NCBI RefSeq assembly: GCF_024362765.1
Contig: NZ_CP093302.1
Location: 492,001-556,000, forward strand
From: Alkalihalobacillus sp. LMS6
Lineage (GTDB): Bacteria > Bacillota > Bacilli > Bacillales > Bacillaceae_D
Direction of reading: 5' to 3'
Length of the DNA: 64,000 bases
The notes under the pieces are model-generated. The model was not told the origin of the DNA. It ran no database searches and was given only the letters and a program-made list of their open reading frames with translations. A program made the position numbers and the translations under genes. Within the stretch, counting starts at the first letter, position 1. Each line of letters opens with the position of its first letter. This document shows, one piece after another, positions 49,056 to 57,871 of the stretch.

Positions 49056-49083
49056 TAAAAGCTATAGCTTGTAAGCTACAGCT
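49056..49083 (-). terminator. Hairpin behind a broken small gene
   Basis: AGCTATAGCTT pairs with AAGCTACAGCT around two bases. It lies just past the 3' end of the pseudogene at 49093. The rest of 48818-49055 shows no gene. Confidence 0.5.
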
Positions 49084-49092
49084 CATTAAACG

Positions 49093-49292
49093 TTAAGCTT
49101 TTTGATCTTTAAGTTTCTTTTTAAGTTCTGCATGGAAAAAAACATACATAAATGTTGCACCCGCAATAAATGAAGCTATCGTTTTTTGCAAAGTGAACTG
49201 TGTCTGATCATTTATAAAATCAAATCCAGTGTCACAAAACTAGCGGAAGTATAAAGACCTGTTAGGAGCGCATATTTTAATCCTCTGTTCAT
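49093..49292 (-). pseudogene. Small membrane protein, frameshifted
   Basis: From ATG 49292 the frame gives MNRGLKYALLTGLYTSASFV and stops early near 49225. The next frame continues TGFDFINDQTQFTLQKTIAS, FIAGATFMYVFFHAELKKKL and KDQKA to TAA 49093. The total length is two bases short of a whole number of codons. Restoring the frame gives about 66 residues with two spans. Family unknown. Confidence 0.5.
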
Positions 49293-49341
49293 TTAATCAT
49301 CCTTTCAGAATAGTCTTTTTCTTTATTCCCTTCCAGTTTAA

Positions 49342-49521
49342 TTGGTAAACTTATCCATTAATTTTTTGAAGCCGCTGTTCGGTTACAATGTGTATGGAGT
49401 GATTCTAACCTTTGTGGTTGGTGACGTTTCGATTCAATGAGTGGTGCTGATCTTTGCGCTAACAGCTGCTTTTATTGATTTTATCGTTCTTATAATAGGC
49501 AAGACATATCAACGAGCATAA
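49342..49521 (+). pseudogene. Membrane protein remnant with an internal stop
   Basis: One frame reads NFLKPLFGYNVYGVILTFVV then GDVSIQ, TGA (49438), then VVLIFALTAAFIDFIVLIIG and KTYQRA before TAA 49519. An upstream in-frame stop leaves no start. Two hydrophobic spans around a stop suggest the tail of a decayed membrane protein. Confidence 0.45.
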
Positions 49522-49530
49522 CGCGTAATA

Positions 49531-49558
49531 AAAAGGCACTCGCCACCGAGTGCCTTCT
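49531..49558. terminator. Terminator of the arsRBC operon
   Basis: AAGGCACTCG pairs with CGAGTGCCTT around four bases, flanked by AAAA and TCTTC; it works best toward the left. Confidence 0.85.
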
Positions 49559-49562
49559 TCGT

Positions 49563-49979
49563 TTATTCACCTGTGTCAGCAAAACGCTTGATGCGCGTAC
49601 CGATTTCATCACGAACACGTTGAAAAAATGCCCATTTTTCTTCGTCAGATCCTTCTGCTTTTGCAGGATCATCAAATCCCCAATGTTCACGTTTGACATG
49701 TGGCGGTGTCATCGGACATTTGTCAGCTGCGTCACCGCAAAGTGTCACAACGAGATCAGCATGATTTAAAATATGCTCGTCAATCGTATCCGATGTTTGG
49801 CTAGAAATATCAATGTCGCTTTCCTTCATTGCTTTTACAGCATTCGGATTCAGGCCGTGGGCTTCAATTCCAGCGCTGTACACATTCCAGTCGTTTCCTA
49901 AATGGGATTTCGCCCATCCTTCTGCCATTTGCGAACGGCAAGAATTTCCGGTACATAAAAAATAAATGGTTTTCTTCAT
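49563..49979 (-). CDS. arsC: Arsenate reductase, thioredoxin-coupled
   Basis: A 138-aa low-molecular-weight-phosphatase-like protein. [10 protein letters not shown] is the P-loop with Cys9; [10 protein letters not shown] holds Cys81 and Cys88, the relay cysteines that form the disulfide reduced by thioredoxin. It converts arsenate to arsenite for export by ArsB, encoded 12 bases upstream. Standard length; last gene of the operon. Confidence 0.95.
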   Translation of the reverse strand: MKKTIYFLCTGNSCRSQMAEGWAKSHLGNDWNVYSAGIEAHGLNPNAVKAMKESDIDISSQTSDTIDEHILNHADLVVTLCGDAADKCPMTPPHVKREHWGFDDPAKAEGSDEEKWAFFQRVRDEIGTRIKRFADTGE

Positions 49980-49991
49980 GGATAGTCTCCT

Positions 49992-51290
49992 TTAATAGAT
50001 CAGTAATAACCAGAGGTAAAGACCAAGTAACGTGATAAACAAAACAGGTAGGGTGATGACGATTCCTGTTTTGAAGTACGTTCCCCAAGAAATTTTGACA
50101 CCTTTTTTTGTTAACACATGTAGCCAAAGTAAGGTTGCTAAAGAGCCAATCGGCGTAATCTTTGGTCCTAAATCAGCACCGATCACATTGGCATAGATGA
50201 GCGCTTCTTTCGTTAAGCCAGCTGTGCCAGATTCCGCGATCGCAATCGCGTTAATCAGAACGGTAGGCATATTATTCATGATGGACGACAAGATCGCTGC
50301 GATAAAGCCCATTCCCATTGTCGCCGCAAACAGGCCTTGGTCGGCAATAACAAAGATGGCGTCTGCTAATACATCCGTTAAGCCAACATTTCGAAGACCA
50401 AACACAACGACATACATCCCGATAGAAAAGAACACAATGTTCCAAGGAGCCCCTTTTAACACGCTAGTCGTATGAACGGCAGAACTTCTTCGTGATAAAA
50501 CTAGAAAAATAAGCGCGATGATACCAGCTACAAACGAGACAGGTATGGCAACAAATTCGCTTACCATGTAGCCGACAAGAAGAAGCCCTAAAACAATCCA
50601 CGAAAGGCGAAACATGGTTGGATCTTTAATCACATCCGCTGGCGCTTTTAACTCGGAATAATCGTAGCGTTTTGGAATGCTTTTTCGGAAATAAAGAAGC
50701 AGCACGACGATACTGGAAAGTAAAGCGAATAAATTCGGCACGATCATTCGCGTCGCATATTCAATAAAGCCAATTCCAAAAAAATCTGCGGAGACAATGT
50801 TGACCAAATTACTCACCACAAGCGGGAGGGAAGTCGTATCCGCAATAAAGCCACTCGCAATAATAAACGGGAAGACCATTTTTTCGTTGAAATTCAGCGA
50901 ACGAACCATCGCTAACACGATAGGTGTTAAAATAAGAGCCGCCCCATCATTGGCAAAAAACGCGGCCACGACTGAGCCAAGTAAACATACATAAATAAAC
51001 ATGAGAACCGCGTTGCCTTTTGCTACCCTAGCCATATGTAGTGCCGACCACTCAAAAAAGCCAATCTCATCTAAGATTAGAGAAATAAGAATAACCGCGA
51101 TAAATGTGAGCGTCGCATTCCAGACAATATCGGTCACTTCTAAAACATCAGAAAAACTAACTACGCCAAGCAACAAAGCAAGAACGGCGCCCCCACAAGC
51201 CGACCAGCCAATATTTAAATTTTTTGGTTGCCAAATGACAAACACTAACGTCACGATAAAAATGAGGGAAGCAAGTATCACATCAGTCAT
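49992..51290 (-). CDS. arsB: Arsenite efflux membrane protein
   Basis: A 432-aa protein with about 11-12 spans, of the ArsB/NhaD ion transporter superfamily. [18 protein letters not shown] and [15 protein letters not shown] are the paired ArsB motifs, and [20 protein letters not shown] is characteristic of ArsB. It extrudes arsenite or antimonite, using the proton gradient. It sits between arsR (12 bases upstream) and arsC in a classic arsRBC operon. Confidence 0.95.
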   Translation of the reverse strand: MTDVILASLIFIVTLVFVIWQPKNLNIGWSACGGAVLALLLGVVSFSDVLEVTDIVWNATLTFIAVILISLILDEIGFFEWSALHMARVAKGNAVLMFIYVCLLGSVVAAFFANDGAALILTPIVLAMVRSLNFNEKMVFPFIIASGFIADTTSLPLVVSNLVNIVSADFFGIGFIEYATRMIVPNLFALLSSIVVLLLYFRKSIPKRYDYSELKAPADVIKDPTMFRLSWIVLGLLLVGYMVSEFVAIPVSFVAGIIALIFLVLSRRSSAVHTTSVLKGAPWNIVFFSIGMYVVVFGLRNVGLTDVLADAIFVIADQGLFAATMGMGFIAAILSSIMNNMPTVLINAIAIAESGTAGLTKEALIYANVIGADLGPKITPIGSLATLLWLHVLTKKGVKISWGTYFKTGIVITLPVLFITLLGLYLWLLLIY

Positions 51291-51302
51291 GTTTTATTTT
51301 CC

Positions 51303-51644
51303 TCAGCAACGTGCAAGCCCTTCTCTTTCTAACGCTTCTGCGTAGCGTTCGTCGTCATCGTTACTTTGATCAAGCAATTCTTGAATGAGCGAATAATACA
51401 TAGACTCTTTATTTAAAGAAAAGTATCGCCATTGCCCTCTTCGTTCTTCTTTTAGGATAGCTAAATCCTTTAATTTTCGTAAATGTTGACTTACTGCAGG
51501 TTGACTCATTTGAAGCATCTCCACAAACTCACATACACAGTACGTTTTTTTCTCAACCAATTTTAAGATAAGAAATCGAGTTGGATCGCCAACAACTTTT
51601 AAACAAGTTGTCAGTTCAGCTATGCTCAATAGTTTATTGGTCAT
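51303..51644 (-). CDS. arsR: ArsR/SmtB family repressor of arsBC
   Basis: A 113-aa winged-helix repressor. ATG 51644 is eight bases after GAGGTGA; GTG 51653 would overlap the site. VVGDPTRFLILKLV starts the helix-turn-helix, YCVCEFVEML has the arsenite-binding Cys pair, and MSQPAVSQHLRKLKDL is the recognition helix. The end has an extra Cys (GLARC). A near-consensus promoter and dyad lie upstream at 51667-51696. Confidence 0.92.
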   Translation of the reverse strand: MTNKLLSIAELTTCLKVVGDPTRFLILKLVEKKTYCVCEFVEMLQMSQPAVSQHLRKLKDLAILKEERRGQWRYFSLNKESMYYSLIQELLDQSNDDDERYAEALEREGLARC

Positions 51645-51666
51645 CTGACTCACCTCTTCAAACCGT

Positions 51667-51696
51667 ATTATATAAGTGGTTTGTAATATAAGTCAA
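51667..51696 (-). promoter_or_regulatory. Promoter of arsRBC
   Basis: On the minus strand TTGACT (51696-51691), an 18-base spacer and TATAAT (51672-51667). An imperfect dyad, TTATATAA to TTATATTA, covers the spacer and is a likely ArsR operator. Confidence 0.75.
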
Positions 51697-51717
51697 TGGT
51701 TATATAGAATGTAAAAA

Positions 51718-52086
51718 TCAGCTTACATCCTGTTTAGTATAGAAATATTCCCACTCATTTCCATCTGGATCGGTAACCCAGAACTTGTCTTGAACGGCAT
51801 GACAACACGTTGTATCCCATTCTTCTCTTGCGAAAAATCCTTCTTGTTCAAGTCTACTTTTGTGGTAAAAAATTTCTGCTCTCGAGTGAACTTGAACACC
51901 TAAGTGATTAATCGTATTCCCGAAAACCTCATCTACTTGTGTGAGCGTTAAGTTAAGCTTTGGTTCTATAGTTAAAAATTTCACATATCCGTCTTTTACT
52001 TTTTCGGGAGGGGTACTAAAAAAGCGTTCATAAAAAGCTTTGCTCTCCTCTAAATTTTTCACATGTAATCCAATATGTACATTCAT
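51718..52086 (-). CDS. arsI: ArsI/CadI-type VOC dioxygenase (C-As lyase)
   Basis: A 122-aa vicinal-oxygen-chelate protein. IGLHVKNLEESKAFYERFFS begins the first module (His ligand), INHLGVQVHS gives the second His, and TTCCHAVQDKFWVTDPDGNE has the vicinal Cys pair and the C-terminal block specific for ArsI. ArsI cleaves the carbon-arsenic bond of organoarsenicals such as methylarsenite and roxarsone using Fe(II) and oxygen. It is shorter than most ArsI (usually about 140-160 aa). It follows a second arsR and an operator. Confidence 0.85.
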   Translation of the reverse strand: MNVHIGLHVKNLEESKAFYERFFSTPPEKVKDGYVKFLTIEPKLNLTLTQVDEVFGNTINHLGVQVHSRAEIFYHKSRLEQEGFFAREEWDTTCCHAVQDKFWVTDPDGNEWEYFYTKQDVS

Positions 52087-52100
52087 AAAATTTCTCCTTC

Positions 52101-52116
52101 ATCAAATTAGTTTGAT
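52101..52116. promoter_or_regulatory. ArsR-type operator before arsI
   Basis: ATCAAATTAGTTTGAT, a dyad with the same ATCAAA/TTTGAT halves as the perfect site at 52474, in the 53-base gap between arsR2 and arsI. Confidence 0.7.
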
Positions 52117-52139
52117 TAATTATAGATAAATTAAAACCG

Positions 52140-52457
52140 TTATTTAGACGGTTTCAAAATACAACACAGTTGTTCTGACAGGATTGAATCCACGTGCTTG
52201 CGATTAATTTGATAATAGCTCCAAGTTCCTCTTGTTTCCTTAATTAAAAAATTGGCGTCCGTCATAATTTTGAGGTGATAGGAGAGCTTAGATTGTGGTA
52301 TATCCATTTTTTCCGTCAAATCGCAAACACACATCTCACCATTCACGCTCAATAAGTTTAGCAACGCCAGTCTTTTTGAGTCTGCTAATGCTTTGAATTG
52401 TGTTTCGTATGTTCTTAATTGGTCAAGAGATAGGTTCGTATTCATTTGTTTTATCAT
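52140..52457 (-). CDS. arsR: ArsR family repressor of the arsI unit
   Basis: A 105-aa winged-helix repressor; ATG 52457 is nine bases after AAGGAG. FKALADSKRLALLNLL starts the DNA-binding domain, EMCVCDL is the classic arsenic-binding motif, and IPQSKLSYHLKIM is the recognition helix. The end CCILKPSK adds a Cys pair that may join metalloid binding. A perfect operator lies in its promoter and a second before arsI. It differs clearly from the arsR at 51303, so the two arsenic units have separate histories. Confidence 0.93.
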   Translation of the reverse strand: MIKQMNTNLSLDQLRTYETQFKALADSKRLALLNLLSVNGEMCVCDLTEKMDIPQSKLSYHLKIMTDANFLIKETRGTWSYYQINRKHVDSILSEQLCCILKPSK

Positions 52458-52473
52458 CGATAGATACTCCTTA

Positions 52474-52491
52474 AATCAAATTAATTTGATT
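52474..52491. promoter_or_regulatory. ArsR-type operator before arsR2
   Basis: AATCAAATTAATTTGATT is a perfect 18-bp palindrome 17 bases upstream of the arsR2 start. Confidence 0.8.
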
Positions 52492-52633
52492 AATTAGAGT
52501 TTACATTAACAAGAAAAATAAATCAACTTTTTTTGATTTATTAAATTTATCGCATTAAACATTTCACTTTCGGGTAGATGAAGCTGTAGAGGAAGTTCTT
52601 ACATCTACTGTCATTTATGGGGAGTGAGCAAAG

Positions 52634-53632
52634 ATGAAAGTATTTATGAAAACGGGCTCAGCGATTATGTTTAGCGCTGCGTTATTGGCGGCATGTGGAA
52701 GCGGTGAGGAAGCGGCGAATGGTAATGAGGTCGAGAGAACAGGCAATGAGACCGAAGTAGAGAATCCTAACAGTACGAGCGGTGAAACAAATGAAGAGAC
52801 TGATATCGATGAAGAAAACGAAGAGCAAGAAATGAGTTCAGATGATGACGCTGAATCGGAAGAGGAACCTGTAGAAATTCAATTTGATCCAGCGGAAGAA
52901 GGGGAAGAGCGAGAGGCTGGTGTAACCAAACAAGATCAGTACATGCAAGGTGGGGTGTTTACTGGTGGAGAAATGAAAGATGCCACAATGATTGGAAACA
53001 TTGAGCACGGCATTCACGAGGAATTCGAGCGTTTGGTTTTAGATCTACATGAATGGATACCTGAGGAGACAGGAGAGCCGAAAAGCGTGCCGAGTTCTTT
53101 TGAAGTGATTAAAGAAGCGTATCCATCCCGCCTTGTTTATTCATTACAAGGCTTGCGTGCTCAGCCAAGCCATGAGGATCTTCCGGATTTAGAGAGTGCT
53201 GCTTATTTTTCTTCTATGGCAATTACGCCTATGTTTGATGATACAACGGTTGAATTAGCCGCGTATCTTCAAGATTCCACCGAGTTTGAAGTGTATGAGC
53301 TACACGAACCAGCTAAAATTGTCACCGATGTTCGAGCGGTTGATCGGGAAGGGGAGTATGCACCAGTATTTTCGTTAAGAACGGCATCTATTGCGGATGA
53401 TGGTGCAATTGAGCAAACCCAAGGGCCTGAGATGGCGTTTATGGAAGAAGGTTCGGAAAACGTACGAATCGTGCATTCAGCTGACAGTACGCTTTTTGTG
53501 GAAGAAGGCTACTACTTTTCGTTAGAAGAAGCTGAAGAGAAAAAAGAAGCGTTAGAGAATGATGGATTTGAGTATGACTTATTTATTGAAGAGCGAGGCA
53601 TGTTTGATGTGCCAGAGAACATTGAGGAATAG
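52634..53632 (+). CDS. Hypothetical lipoprotein with acidic linker
   Basis: A 332-aa lipoprotein; ATG follows GGGGAGTGAG. The lipobox LLAACG places the lipidated Cys at residue 21. A disordered linker of Asn, Glu, Thr and Asp runs to about residue 90. The folded part contains EEFERLVLDLHEW and PSRLVYSLQGLR, which resemble AMIN-like beta-domains (tentative). The protein is strongly acidic, as expected for an extracellular protein of an alkaliphile. Function unknown; monocistronic. Confidence 0.7.
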   Translation: MKVFMKTGSAIMFSAALLAACGSGEEAANGNEVERTGNETEVENPNSTSGETNEETDIDEENEEQEMSSDDDAESEEEPVEIQFDPAEEGEEREAGVTKQDQYMQGGVFTGGEMKDATMIGNIEHGIHEEFERLVLDLHEWIPEETGEPKSVPSSFEVIKEAYPSRLVYSLQGLRAQPSHEDLPDLESAAYFSSMAITPMFDDTTVELAAYLQDSTEFEVYELHEPAKIVTDVRAVDREGEYAPVFSLRTASIADDGAIEQTQGPEMAFMEEGSENVRIVHSADSTLFVEEGYYFSLEEAEEKKEALENDGFEYDLFIEERGMFDVPENIEE

Positions 53633-53662
53633 GGCGCTGCCGTGTGCAGCGTTTTTTAATTT
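53631..53662 (+). terminator. Rho-independent terminator
   Basis: GCGCTGC pairs with GCAGCG(T) around five bases, followed by T6. Confidence 0.85.
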
Positions 53663-53712
53663 TTCATACAAAATTATGTACATTTAAACAAGGATCTGCT
53701 CATGGGGTGATT

Positions 53713-53847
53713 TTGCAGCATGATGACTATAACGAGTTGATTGAAAAAAATAATGAGAAAGATATCATAATTGATATTTTACGAAGCGAGAATGAGCTGT
53801 TAAAGGGTGGGAAACGGTATCATTTGAAAAGTTTATGGAGGATATAA
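53713..53847 (+). CDS. 44-aa hypothetical protein
   Basis: TTG 53713 follows GGGGTGATT. The product MQHDDYNELIEKNNEKDIII to KSLWRI is charged and helical. It ends within the ribosome site (GGAGG) of the next small ORF. It may be a real small protein or part of a decayed gene. No family recognised. Confidence 0.4.
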   Translation: MQHDDYNELIEKNNEKDIIIDILRSENELLKGGKRYHLKSLWRI

Positions 53848-53850
53848 TAC

Positions 53851-53949
53851 TTGGGCTACGAAATAAGATTAACGAAACTGACTGAGAAAAAATTGCGTGA
53901 GATTGCTCATTTTATTATTGAACAATATGCATTATCAAAAACAGTATAA
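53851..53949 (+). CDS. 32-aa hypothetical ORF, possibly frameshifted
   Basis: TTG 53851 follows TGGAGGATAT. The product MGYEIRLTKLTEKKLREIAH then FIIEQYALSKTV stops at 53949. The neighbouring frame continues QYKVDEENKVVVILSIR to about 53994, suggesting one shift in a gene of about 47 residues. Family unknown. Confidence 0.35.
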   Translation: MGYEIRLTKLTEKKLREIAHFIIEQYALSKTV

Positions 53950-54055
53950 AGTAGATGAAGAAAATAAAGTAGTCGTTATCCTATCCATTCGTTAAATTTA
54001 ACAGCGTAAGGATAAAAGCAGTAAAGCAGTTTCTTATATGAAAAGGGGTGTTAGG

Positions 54056-54463
54056 TTGAAGAATCAAGGGTTAGTACGAGTTGGAACAATCTATTTACCG
54101 GTAGTAAGTGTGGACGTTTCTGCGGACTGGTATATAAAGAATCTTTGTGCAGAATTAAGCTATAAAGATGAAGAGAAAGCAATCTTAAATGTAGCGAATC
54201 TAAGCGTATTTTTAGTGAAATCGCATGAAGATCAAACTGCAAATTTCTATGATTGTAATGGAGCAGAACGGTTTTCGGTGACGTTTGAAGTTGATGGGTT
54301 GCATGCTTTAGAAGCCCTCCACAACGAATATCGGCAAAAAGGGGTGAAAGTAGGCGACATTGAAAGCAGAGGACATGCTGGGAAAAATTTTGTTTTCTAT
54401 GATTTGGATGGAAATCTATTTGATGTGTGGAGTGAATTAAGTCCTTCTTTCAAAGAGGACTAA
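54056..54463 (+). CDS. VOC (glyoxalase/bleomycin resistance) superfamily protein
   Basis: A 135-aa protein from TTG 54056 after AAAAGGGGTG. It has the two beta-alpha-beta-beta-beta modules of the VOC fold: VRVGTIYLPVVSVDVSADWY and GHAGKNFVFYDLDGNLFDVW, the latter the typical C-terminal block with its Glu/Asp position. Metal-ligand residues are only partly conserved, so binding rather than catalysis is possible. Substrate unknown. Confidence 0.78.
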   Translation: MKNQGLVRVGTIYLPVVSVDVSADWYIKNLCAELSYKDEEKAILNVANLSVFLVKSHEDQTANFYDCNGAERFSVTFEVDGLHALEALHNEYRQKGVKVGDIESRGHAGKNFVFYDLDGNLFDVWSELSPSFKED

Positions 54464-54466
54464 CGA

Positions 54467-54757
54467 TTAAAATAGGAGTGATTGCCAAGGCAAAAAGAAA
54501 AAAACAAGCGTCAGAATGGTTAAAACTCCATAAAGGAGTGCTCTTTTAGGGCGACGGAATGCGTTCATTTTTATTACTTTCGTGATTAAAACACTTACAA
54601 CGAGTGTCGCGATGCTATAAAAGAGAATATTTAGCCACGGTTGAACTTGGAATATGCGAAGCAAGCTATAACTAATAGATAAGAGAAAAATGAAAATCCA
54701 TAGCCATCCTTCCACCATGAAAAATTGATTTTCTCTTCGTGTATAGGTTTTGGTCAT
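54467..54757 (-). CDS. Small three-span membrane protein
   Basis: A 96-aa protein with spans at about residues 16-36 (GWLWIFIFLLSISYSLLRIF), 42-60 and 74-92. A positive loop (KRAL, RRPKR) lies between spans 2 and 3. GAGGGGATCATCC precedes the ATG. It converges with the VOC gene. No family recognised. Confidence 0.65.
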   Translation of the reverse strand: MTKTYTRRENQFFMVEGWLWIFIFLLSISYSLLRIFQVQPWLNILFYSIATLVVSVLITKVIKMNAFRRPKRALLYGVLTILTLVFFFLPWQSLLF

Positions 54758-54785
54758 GGATGATCCCCTCTCCTCAATCCGCTTT

Positions 54786-54990
54786 TTACATTCTTTGCTT
54801 TAATTTGCGTCTCATTCCAATTGTGATAAATACGATTACTAAGCCGATTAACGTAAGAATGTTTGGCAGCATGATGGAATGATGGCCATTACGAAAACTC
54901 ATAATCGTTATGGTCAGAGAAACAATGAAAAGTAAGAGTGCTAAAGCGATTAGAACATTTTTAAAAGCTTGAGATTGTTCGGCTTCATAG
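54786..54990 (-). pseudogene. Small two-span membrane protein, frameshifted
   Basis: ATG 54990 sits correctly after GGAAGGAG, but its frame stops after 12 codons. The next frame encodes a convincing protein: QAFKNVLIALALLLFIVSLT, IMSFRNGHHSIML, NILTLIGLVIVFITIGMRRK and KLKQRM, ending at TAA 54786. That frame has no start codon of its own. A one-base indel just after the start is likely. Confidence 0.5.
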
Positions 54991-55097
54991 CTAAGCTCCT
55001 TCCGTTAATGTAAAACGTGTTTATCCATATCCGTAATTCGGAGAAATGAAACCAATATTTTAAAAAATTGGTTAATTTAGAGAGTTACAATCGTTAT

Positions 55098-55140
55098 TTG
55101 AAAAAGAAGAGAGGCTCAAGGTGCCAATCTTCTCTTTTTT
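55098..55140. terminator. Terminator-like hairpin before the symporter end
   Basis: AAGAAGAGAG and TCTTCTCTTTTTT flank a 15-base loop, giving an imperfect stem with a T run on each strand. Confidence 0.45.
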
Positions 55141-55142
55141 GG

Positions 55143-56393
55143 TTACGCTTCTTTTCGAAATGATTCATTGGCTTGCTGAAATTGTTGTTCATCAAGTGTA
55201 TGGTCCATTTTCGCCATGGCGGTGGATCCAACGAGGTCACTTGTCATATTCGTTGTTGTTAATCCAGCATCAATAATAGGCCAAACTGCAGCTAGTACTG
55301 GAATTAGATAAAGAGGCATACCGAGCGTCTCAAATAAGACGGTCGTCATGACAATTCCCGCTCCTCGAACCCCTGCCGCTCCGATGGACAAAAGAATGCC
55401 CATTAAAACAAATTGAAGGATGAGTGTAAACGTAATGGGAATGTCGTAAACGTAAGCTGCGAATACGGAGATAACCCCGATCGCTACTGAAAATCCGTCC
55501 ATGTTTACAGTTGCGCCAAAAGGAACGGTGAATGAATAAATTTTCTCCGGAATCCCTAAGCGTGTTTTTGAAACTTGTAGGGAAACAGGTATAGTTGCAC
55601 TACTTGTTGATGTTGTAAAAGCAAACAACATCGTTGGTGAAACGTTTTTATAAAATTGAATCGGGCTCTGCTTACCTATTAATCGAATGATAAGCGGATA
55701 AACAACCAATAAGACGATTAATAACCCGATATATACGGAAAGGATGAACGTTGTAACGGTTCCGATTAAATCATTGCCAAATGTGCCTATTAAATTCGCA
55801 AGTAAAGCGAAAATACCATAAGGTGCAAATTTAATAACAAATTCGGTTAATTTCAACATGACGTCAGCACTTTCATTAATAAACGAGTAAATCGTAGGGA
55901 CTTTTGATTCCCCAAGCGTAATCAAGACAATGCCAATAAACAAGGTAAATACGATAATTTGTAGTAAATTCATTTCACTTAGAGAAGCGAATACGTTTGA
56001 CGGAATCCAAGACAGAAATTGTTCAGTGAGTTGAAAGGTAGTAGGTTCAATTTCTTCGCCATTCGAAAACATACCAACGGATTCAGACCCAGGCTTCATT
56101 AATAATGCAACGATAATTCCTACACTGGTAGCAAGAATACTCGTTAGGACTAAGTAGCCCATAAACCGAGCCCCTATTTGACCAAGAGATCTCGCATCCT
56201 TCATTTTCGTTATTCCTGATAATAGGGAGGTAACAACGAGTGGAACGACGAGCATTTTAAGTAATGATAAAAAAATTTCCCCAACGAATGCGATCAGTGA
56301 TGCTTGTTCTCCAAGAATCAAACCAACTGTAATACCAAGAACTGCTCCAATGGCAATTTGCGTATATAAAGGTCGGTTAAACCACCATTTCAT
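55143..56393 (-). CDS. Dicarboxylate/amino acid:cation symporter (DAACS)
   Basis: A 416-aa membrane protein of the glutamate/aspartate transporter family. PLVVTSLLSGITKMKDARSL is the early family signature, TTSTSSATIPVS the serine-rich re-entrant loop, FGATVNMDG the Na/H-coupling motif, and GAAGVRGAGIVMT with PIIDAGLTTTNMTSDLVGS the C-terminal substrate site. It takes up amino acids or dicarboxylates with Na or H. The next gene upstream on the same strand is a class V aminotransferase 81 bases away, so both may share a function. Confidence 0.92.
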   Translation of the reverse strand: MKWWFNRPLYTQIAIGAVLGITVGLILGEQASLIAFVGEIFLSLLKMLVVPLVVTSLLSGITKMKDARSLGQIGARFMGYLVLTSILATSVGIIVALLMKPGSESVGMFSNGEEIEPTTFQLTEQFLSWIPSNVFASLSEMNLLQIIVFTLFIGIVLITLGESKVPTIYSFINESADVMLKLTEFVIKFAPYGIFALLANLIGTFGNDLIGTVTTFILSVYIGLLIVLLVVYPLIIRLIGKQSPIQFYKNVSPTMLFAFTTSTSSATIPVSLQVSKTRLGIPEKIYSFTVPFGATVNMDGFSVAIGVISVFAAYVYDIPITFTLILQFVLMGILLSIGAAGVRGAGIVMTTVLFETLGMPLYLIPVLAAVWPIIDAGLTTTNMTSDLVGSTAMAKMDHTLDEQQFQQANESFRKEA

Positions 56394-56474
56394 TTGTATC
56401 CGCCTCCAATAGAATCAATGATATGTATACCGCTTACATTATTAATGAAAGACGAGACGTTTCGTTAAAATTGT

Positions 56475-57761
56475 TTAACGTCCATTCACACGTAACAACG
56501 ATTGTGTAATGTGAATAAATGTCCTCATATCGTCTAATGTATGGCAATGTAAGGGAGAGACACGTATGAGCCCTTCTAATTGAACAGATTCTAGTATCCG
56601 TTTTGAATAATAGCTTGTGGCGAGTCGCTCATATACGAGAACGCCTTTTTTTGTATAAAGCTCGACTGCTTTTGACCAAGAAAGATCATCGAAAGATAAC
56701 CCTACAATAAAATCTTTTTGCTCTAAAGGTTGATCTTTAAAGTGGACAGTGAGTCCATCTAATTGGAGCAAGCCAGGTGTGTCTTGATCACCATGTAATA
56801 AAAATGTATGAAGCGCACGCTCGCGATCTTCAATGAGTGTCATCCCGTTTACGTATTGTTCACGTCTGTCCGTTGATTCACTGACGTAAGAACCGAGTGT
56901 ACAAATATAGTTAACAATCTCACTAAAACCAGCATAATGTGCAGGTGCTGGCGAACCGAGACCCCATTTATCAGCGGGAGCAGCTGCGAGTTTTAGGTGA
57001 GTAATACTTGCTGCACGTTCAGAGATATACGCAAATGCCATTCCGCGGTTGCCAAACATTTTATAAGGGGCAATGTTTAACCCATCTACATCCCATTTTT
57101 CCAAATCAACGACACCATGAGGGGCATATTGAACGGCATCAATGACAATATACATTTCTGGGTTAATGGCTCGTGCTTGTTTAACTATTTCAGGAATGTC
57201 CAGAATGGCACCTGTGATATTTGATGTGGCGACAAAAGCTAATAGGTTTGTGTCTTTATCGATAAGCTCGATTATTGATTTTGTTAAAACCGTTCCTGTA
57301 AGTGGATCGGCTTCAGCAACACGTAATTCTTTTTTATGCAAGTCTGCGTAATGGACACACGCATCGTATGCGGATGGATGTTCTAATGCGGTAGTAACAA
57401 TATTTCCGCCAGCTGTTGCCTGACTAAATGACCCAATCATTTCAAACATCGCTCGTGAAGCGGTGTCAATGGGTAAGATACTACCAGATGTAGCATTAAG
57501 CATGATGTGCACATCGTTTAACCCATTCTCAATAATTTTGCGAATTTCTAAAGCCATATCATGAAGGCGTTCGGGACAATCAGGATAAGAGGCAATGCGC
57601 GCATCTGCTTGTACAACATTTTTTAAACGGAGTGATCCGCCTGAGTTTTCAAAAAAAAGACGTTTGTTTCCAGTGATATCTTCATCCAAATAGTAGAATT
57701 GCTCTTGCATAAAGGAATCTAGTGGCTTGTTAAATAGTAGACTGTCCGACAAATTAAACAC
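56475..57761 (-). CDS. Class V aminotransferase (cysteine desulfurase-like)
   Basis: A 428-aa PLP enzyme. NSGGSLRLKNVV near the start, HIMLNATSGSILPI, ALEHPSAYDACVHYADLHKK, and VIDAVQYAPHGVVDLEKWDV lead to the Schiff-base Lys in LNIAPYKMFGN near residue 235. The pattern resembles SufS/CsdA-like proteins, but with APYK instead of HK and no mobile catalytic-Cys loop that I can identify, so cysteine desulfurase activity is uncertain; a lyase or aminotransferase is equally possible. It is divergent from a LysR regulator. Confidence 0.82.
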   Translation of the reverse strand: MFNLSDSLLFNKPLDSFMQEQFYYLDEDITGNKRLFFENSGGSLRLKNVVQADARIASYPDCPERLHDMALEIRKIIENGLNDVHIMLNATSGSILPIDTASRAMFEMIGSFSQATAGGNIVTTALEHPSAYDACVHYADLHKKELRVAEADPLTGTVLTKSIIELIDKDTNLLAFVATSNITGAILDIPEIVKQARAINPEMYIVIDAVQYAPHGVVDLEKWDVDGLNIAPYKMFGNRGMAFAYISERAASITHLKLAAAPADKWGLGSPAPAHYAGFSEIVNYICTLGSYVSESTDRREQYVNGMTLIEDRERALHTFLLHGDQDTPGLLQLDGLTVHFKDQPLEQKDFIVGLSFDDLSWSKAVELYTKKGVLVYERLATSYYSKRILESVQLEGLIRVSPLHCHTLDDMRTFIHITQSLLRVNGR

Positions 57762-57812
57762 CCTTTTTCAAGATTTAGTTTGAGATGATCTTATCACGAC
57801 TGAAAAAATAGA

Positions 57813-57829
57813 GTAAAATACAATTTTAC
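57813..57829. promoter_or_regulatory. Candidate LysR operator
   Basis: GTAAAATACAATTTTAC is a perfect dyad of two 7-base arms around three bases, in the 110-base gap between the divergent aminotransferase and LysR genes. Confidence 0.55.
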
Positions 57830-57871
57830 AGCATTTATTATAAGTTTTTACGATATTAGTAGGGGGACTTT

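Noticed and set aside
50197-51345. Plus-strand ORFs opposite arsB and arsR
   Set aside because: Antisense frames of well-supported ars genes without ribosome sites.
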